From Methanomicrobiales archaeon (GTDB lineage: Archaea; Halobacteriota; Methanomicrobia; Methanomicrobiales; Methanospirillaceae): a stretch of 7,361 nt of DNA. This document shows, in pieces, positions 5,278 to 7,361 of this stretch (position 1 is its first letter; every line of letters starts with the position of its first letter). The translations under genes were made by a program, and so were the position numbers. Location of the stretch: assembly GCA_012520015.1 (NCBI GenBank), contig JAAYPD010000109.1:1-7361 (forward strand), given 5' to 3'. Under the pieces are notes generated by a model. It searched no databases. It was given only the letters and a program-made list of their open reading frames with translations, and had not been told where the DNA came from.

Positions 5278-6051
5278 TTATGAAAGAACGGTATAGATGA
5301 TATCAACCATGCCGGTGGATTTTTCCGGGACACACCTGTCCACCTGTACCGGTCTCTCCATTCCTTCTGATATGCAGGTTGCAAAAAGGCTGCAGATAAC
5401 ACAGGGACTTAAAGTGCAACAGGCCGGAGATTCTTCTGAAACCTGCCTGCATCCCCTGTAAAGCCGAAACCCGTCCATTCTGATATGAACGCCATTGCCT
5501 GACCAGGAGACTTCAAGATCACCTGCAACTTCCAGGACATCGACTGCGATCTCCTTAATAAGTATGGATAGTTCCTCTTTTGAATCCGGAATGGTCAGCT
5601 GAAATGATCTTTTCAGTTCATTAAGCAGGAGAAGGCAGACAGGAGGTAAAAGCAGCCCGGAACATTCTTCTCCGGAAATAAAGACCGATCCATCAATCAA
5701 TTCCCCTGAATAATCTCCAACAGGGATAAGATGCATGACATATGGGGCTTTTGTCCTGCTCTTTGGAATAAAACAGGACAATCCGGAGAGCCCAAGTTCA
5801 GCGGCCACAGTGCAGGTGTTCATCGTTCCCTGCACCTGAAGCAGTGATACAAACCGGTCATCAATTGAGTCTGGCCGGCTGAAAGTCAGGAGCAGGACGC
5901 CAGTTAAAAACAGGATTACAGATGAGACAAGGAGTGCAGCAGAGATAAGATCCTGCCTTCCGGAGAGACTTACTATTCCGGCACAAATTCCGGCGGTGAT
6001 GATGAGAACTATGGACCCCGGACCATAGCGTCCAGATATTGTAAAACTCAT
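5278..6051 (-). CDS. Membrane-anchored protein with a C-terminal cysteine-rich domain, last gene of the DUF58 operon
   Basis: A 257-residue protein. Two membrane helices (about 13-29 and 36-57) are followed by a soluble domain. The domain has a beta-rich middle (VMHLIPVGDYSGELIDGSVF, 105-124), a helical part (about 141-176), a strand pair around GNGVHIRMDGF, and a cysteine-rich end. Cys201, 211, 212, 217, 220, 226 and 240 include SPCVICSLFATC (215-226), recalling the CPxC end of V4R-like domains. The charge pattern puts the domain probably in the cytosol. Its function is not known; a metal- or ligand-binding sensor is possible. The ATG at 6051 overlaps the stop of the gene above as ATGA, with GGAG upstream, so translation is coupled. 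The stop TAA (5280-5278) lies 3 bases from the stop of the convergent gene. I cannot name the family. Confidence 0.8.
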   Translation of the reverse strand: MSFTISGRYGPGSIVLIITAGICAGIVSLSGRQDLISAALLVSSVILFLTGVLLLTFSRPDSIDDRFVSLLQVQGTMNTCTVAAELGLSGLSCFIPKSRTKAPYVMHLIPVGDYSGELIDGSVFISGEECSGLLLPPVCLLLLNELKRSFQLTIPDSKEELSILIKEIAVDVLEVAGDLEVSWSGNGVHIRMDGFRLYRGCRQVSEESPACCTLSPCVICSLFATCISEGMERPVQVDRCVPEKSTGMVDIIYTVLS

Positions 6052-6530
6052 GTTTTACTCTCTCCTGCATGGTATATCATGCGATACTCGACGAGCAGGA
6101 GGACAAGAATAACAATGCCTGTAATGAATAGTATGGCCATGCATGGCAGCAGTGTGCTTTGTATGCTGCCTGATATTATTGCAATGATAACTGTTCCCGC
6201 CCCCCAGAGGGTAAGAAAAAGATGATCATTACTCGTTTTCATGAGACCAGAATCATGAAGGTACCAGGCGGCAACAAAGATTGCAGTAATTACCCCTGGA
6301 ATAGGAGCGATGAGCCAGAGAGCGACTGCTGCCCCTTCCCCAAGGCAGAATCCTGTGAACTTTTGTGAAGATGAGTACCTCCAGAAATATCCGGTCACAA
6401 TGTAGATTAAAAAGATAAATATTCCCGGGACCATCTGAAGATAATCAGGACTTGTCCATGCATAGATCGCCTGGAAGAGCAATAGTAAAAACGACGATAA
6501 CAGGGCCAGTCTCTTATTAATATCCACCAT
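6048..6530 (-). CDS. Five-helix membrane protein of the DUF58 operon
   Basis: A 160-residue integral membrane protein with helices at about 8-24, 32-49, 66-90, 104-122 and 128-147, and no recognisable catalytic motif. The short loops and the small tail RMIYHAGESKT suggest a scaffold or partner rather than an enzyme. The family is unrecognised. Its start ATG shares one base with the stop of the DUF58 gene (TGATG), and GAGGTCATC lies just upstream as SD; its own stop overlaps the next start as ATGA. The three genes are thus one coupled operon. By position it is probably a membrane partner of the DUF58 protein and the cysteine-rich protein. Confidence 0.82.
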   Translation of the reverse strand: MVDINKRLALLSSFLLLLFQAIYAWTSPDYLQMVPGIFIFLIYIVTGYFWRYSSSQKFTGFCLGEGAAVALWLIAPIPGVITAIFVAAWYLHDSGLMKTSNDHLFLTLWGAGTVIIAIISGSIQSTLLPCMAILFITGIVILVLLLVEYRMIYHAGESKT

Positions 6531-7361
6531 CAGATGACCTCGACAGGTTCGCCGGCCAGGGAGAAGATACCCTGCATGGAGTTGTCAGGTCTTTTTGGTG
6601 TCCTCACCCTGAATGGAATGTTCTGACGGTTTGCAAGCGATGCAATCTCACGGATATGGCTCACATCCCCATCGCATAATGAATACAAAATGATCTCCCG
6701 AAAATGCCTGCTTACCAGGATTTTATTCATGGCATGTGCAAACCTGGTGGTCTTTACCTTTTCCATATGCTGCTTTCTGATATCCCTGACCCTGGCATGA
6801 AAGTGACCGGCATCGTCAGGTATGTCCCTGCTGATGGTAAGATCTGCCCTGCTTATCTCTCTTCGCATATCAGAACGCATCATGAAACGGAACAGGTGAA
6901 AAGTTCTTGGGACCGGATGAATTTTCTCACGGATGAGAGCCAGACAATGGGTCATATCGTACCCTTCGTAGAAGAGATCATTCATATTGGGACCTGATAT
7001 TGCTATAAGGCGAAGTGGCTCTTTCTTTGCAAGCCTTGATTCCACGTAACCTGAAATAGAACTTACCATCCGTGAAAATGTCTCCATGTCAGTATCCTGC
7101 CCGGCATCAGGGAGATCAACGATGATCATGGGCAGATCATCTGCAGGGGTTGCATACTCCCTGATATAAAGTCTTCCGCGTTTTGCCGATATCTTCCAGT
7201 CCACATACCGTATATCATCTCCTGGTAAATATTCCCTGAATTGTCTTATGGAATATCCTTTCACCGGTCCGATAAATTCCAGGTCACGGCTTGTCCCTGA
7301 TTTTTCCACCTGGCCGAAAAGGGGCCAGGGCTGGACCTGAACAGAGGGAGCATCTGCCCTT
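6530..7361 (-). CDS. DUF58 domain protein (5' end beyond the window)
   Basis: DUF58 proteins are membrane-linked and usually paired with MoxR-type AAA ATPases; they are thought to act in maturation of envelope or secreted complexes. The frame stays open to the right edge, so 276 codons of the C-terminal part are seen. The GTG at 7309-7307, which could pass for a start, is internal: seventeen open codons precede it, and DUF58 proteins normally have N-terminal membrane helices still to come. The family core is clear, counting from that GTG: GPVKGYSIRQFREYLPGDD (14-32), then IRYVDWKISAKRGRLYIREY (33-52), then the first strand of a von Willebrand A-like fold (MIIVDLPDAG, 61-70). That strand lacks the DxSxS metal site. 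It is the first visible gene of a coupled three-gene operon. Confidence 0.9.
   Translation of the reverse strand, partial: RADAPSVQVQPWPLFGQVEKSGTSRDLEFIGPVKGYSIRQFREYLPGDDIRYVDWKISAKRGRLYIREYATPADDLPMIIVDLPDAGQDTDMETFSRMVSSISGYVESRLAKKEPLRLIAISGPNMNDLFYEGYDMTHCLALIREKIHPVPRTFHLFRFMMRSDMRREISRADLTISRDIPDDAGHFHARVRDIRKQHMEKVKTTRFAHAMNKILVSRHFREIILYSLCDGDVSHIREIASLANRQNIPFRVRTPKRPDNSMQGIFSLAGEPVEVI

Noticed and set aside
6704..6997. 97-codon + frame within the DUF58 gene
   Set aside because: Antisense shadow of a conserved domain with no start signal.
7307..7309. GTG as the start of the DUF58 protein
   Set aside because: The frame is open to the window edge, and the family needs more N-terminal sequence.
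1..7361. CRISPR array, transposon ends, integrase or toxin-antitoxin pair
   Set aside because: No spaced direct repeats, no transposase or recombinase motifs and no paired small genes were found by reading both strands.

Overview
The window looks like a methanogenic euryarchaeon, most likely Methanomicrobiales (Methanospirillum-like, by inference). The reasons are a DUF473 protein, an archaeal PAC2 proteasome-assembly protein, DUF1616 and DUF58 membrane or cell-surface genes, a tRNA-Arg gene with no encoded CCA, Shine-Dalgarno sites of the GGAGGTGA type, and AT-rich TATA-like boxes. No mobile element, CRISPR array, rRNA or integrase is visible.

Left part (1-1493): the 3' end of an unrecognised gene on + runs toward a tRNA-Arg(UCU) gene on -. 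Upstream of the tRNA on the same strand is a two-gene unit, PAC2 then DUF473, in which the PAC2 stop codon lies inside the probable ribosome-binding site of DUF473. The PAC2 protein ends in an HbYX-like tail (MYG), which fits docking on the 20S proteasome.

Middle (1494-3069): two + strand lipoproteins appear to have the chagasin (I42 cysteine-protease inhibitor) fold. The first is divergent. The second keeps two of the three inhibitory loops and sits on a very acidic tether. A 366-base gap between them holds a long-range inverted repeat and a doubtful small ORF on -. A good terminator hairpin with a T-run follows the second lipoprotein.

Right part (3070-7361): a stand-alone protein with a CxC-x5-CxC cluster, resembling the C-terminal domain of archaeal SF2 helicases, has its own TATA box. 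Next is a DUF1616 membrane protein divergent from a small exported protein with a strong SD. The exported gene converges, with a gap of only 3 bases, on a tightly coupled three-gene - strand operon: DUF58 protein (open at the right edge), a five-helix membrane protein, and a two-helix protein with a cysteine-rich cytosolic-type domain. The operon plus DUF1616 and the exported protein suggest a cell-envelope module. MoxR-type ATPases usually accompany DUF58 genes, but none is in the window. No complete new system can be demonstrated. The most novel pieces are the cysteine-rich partner of DUF58, the paired chagasin-like lipoproteins and the PAC2-DUF473 coupling.
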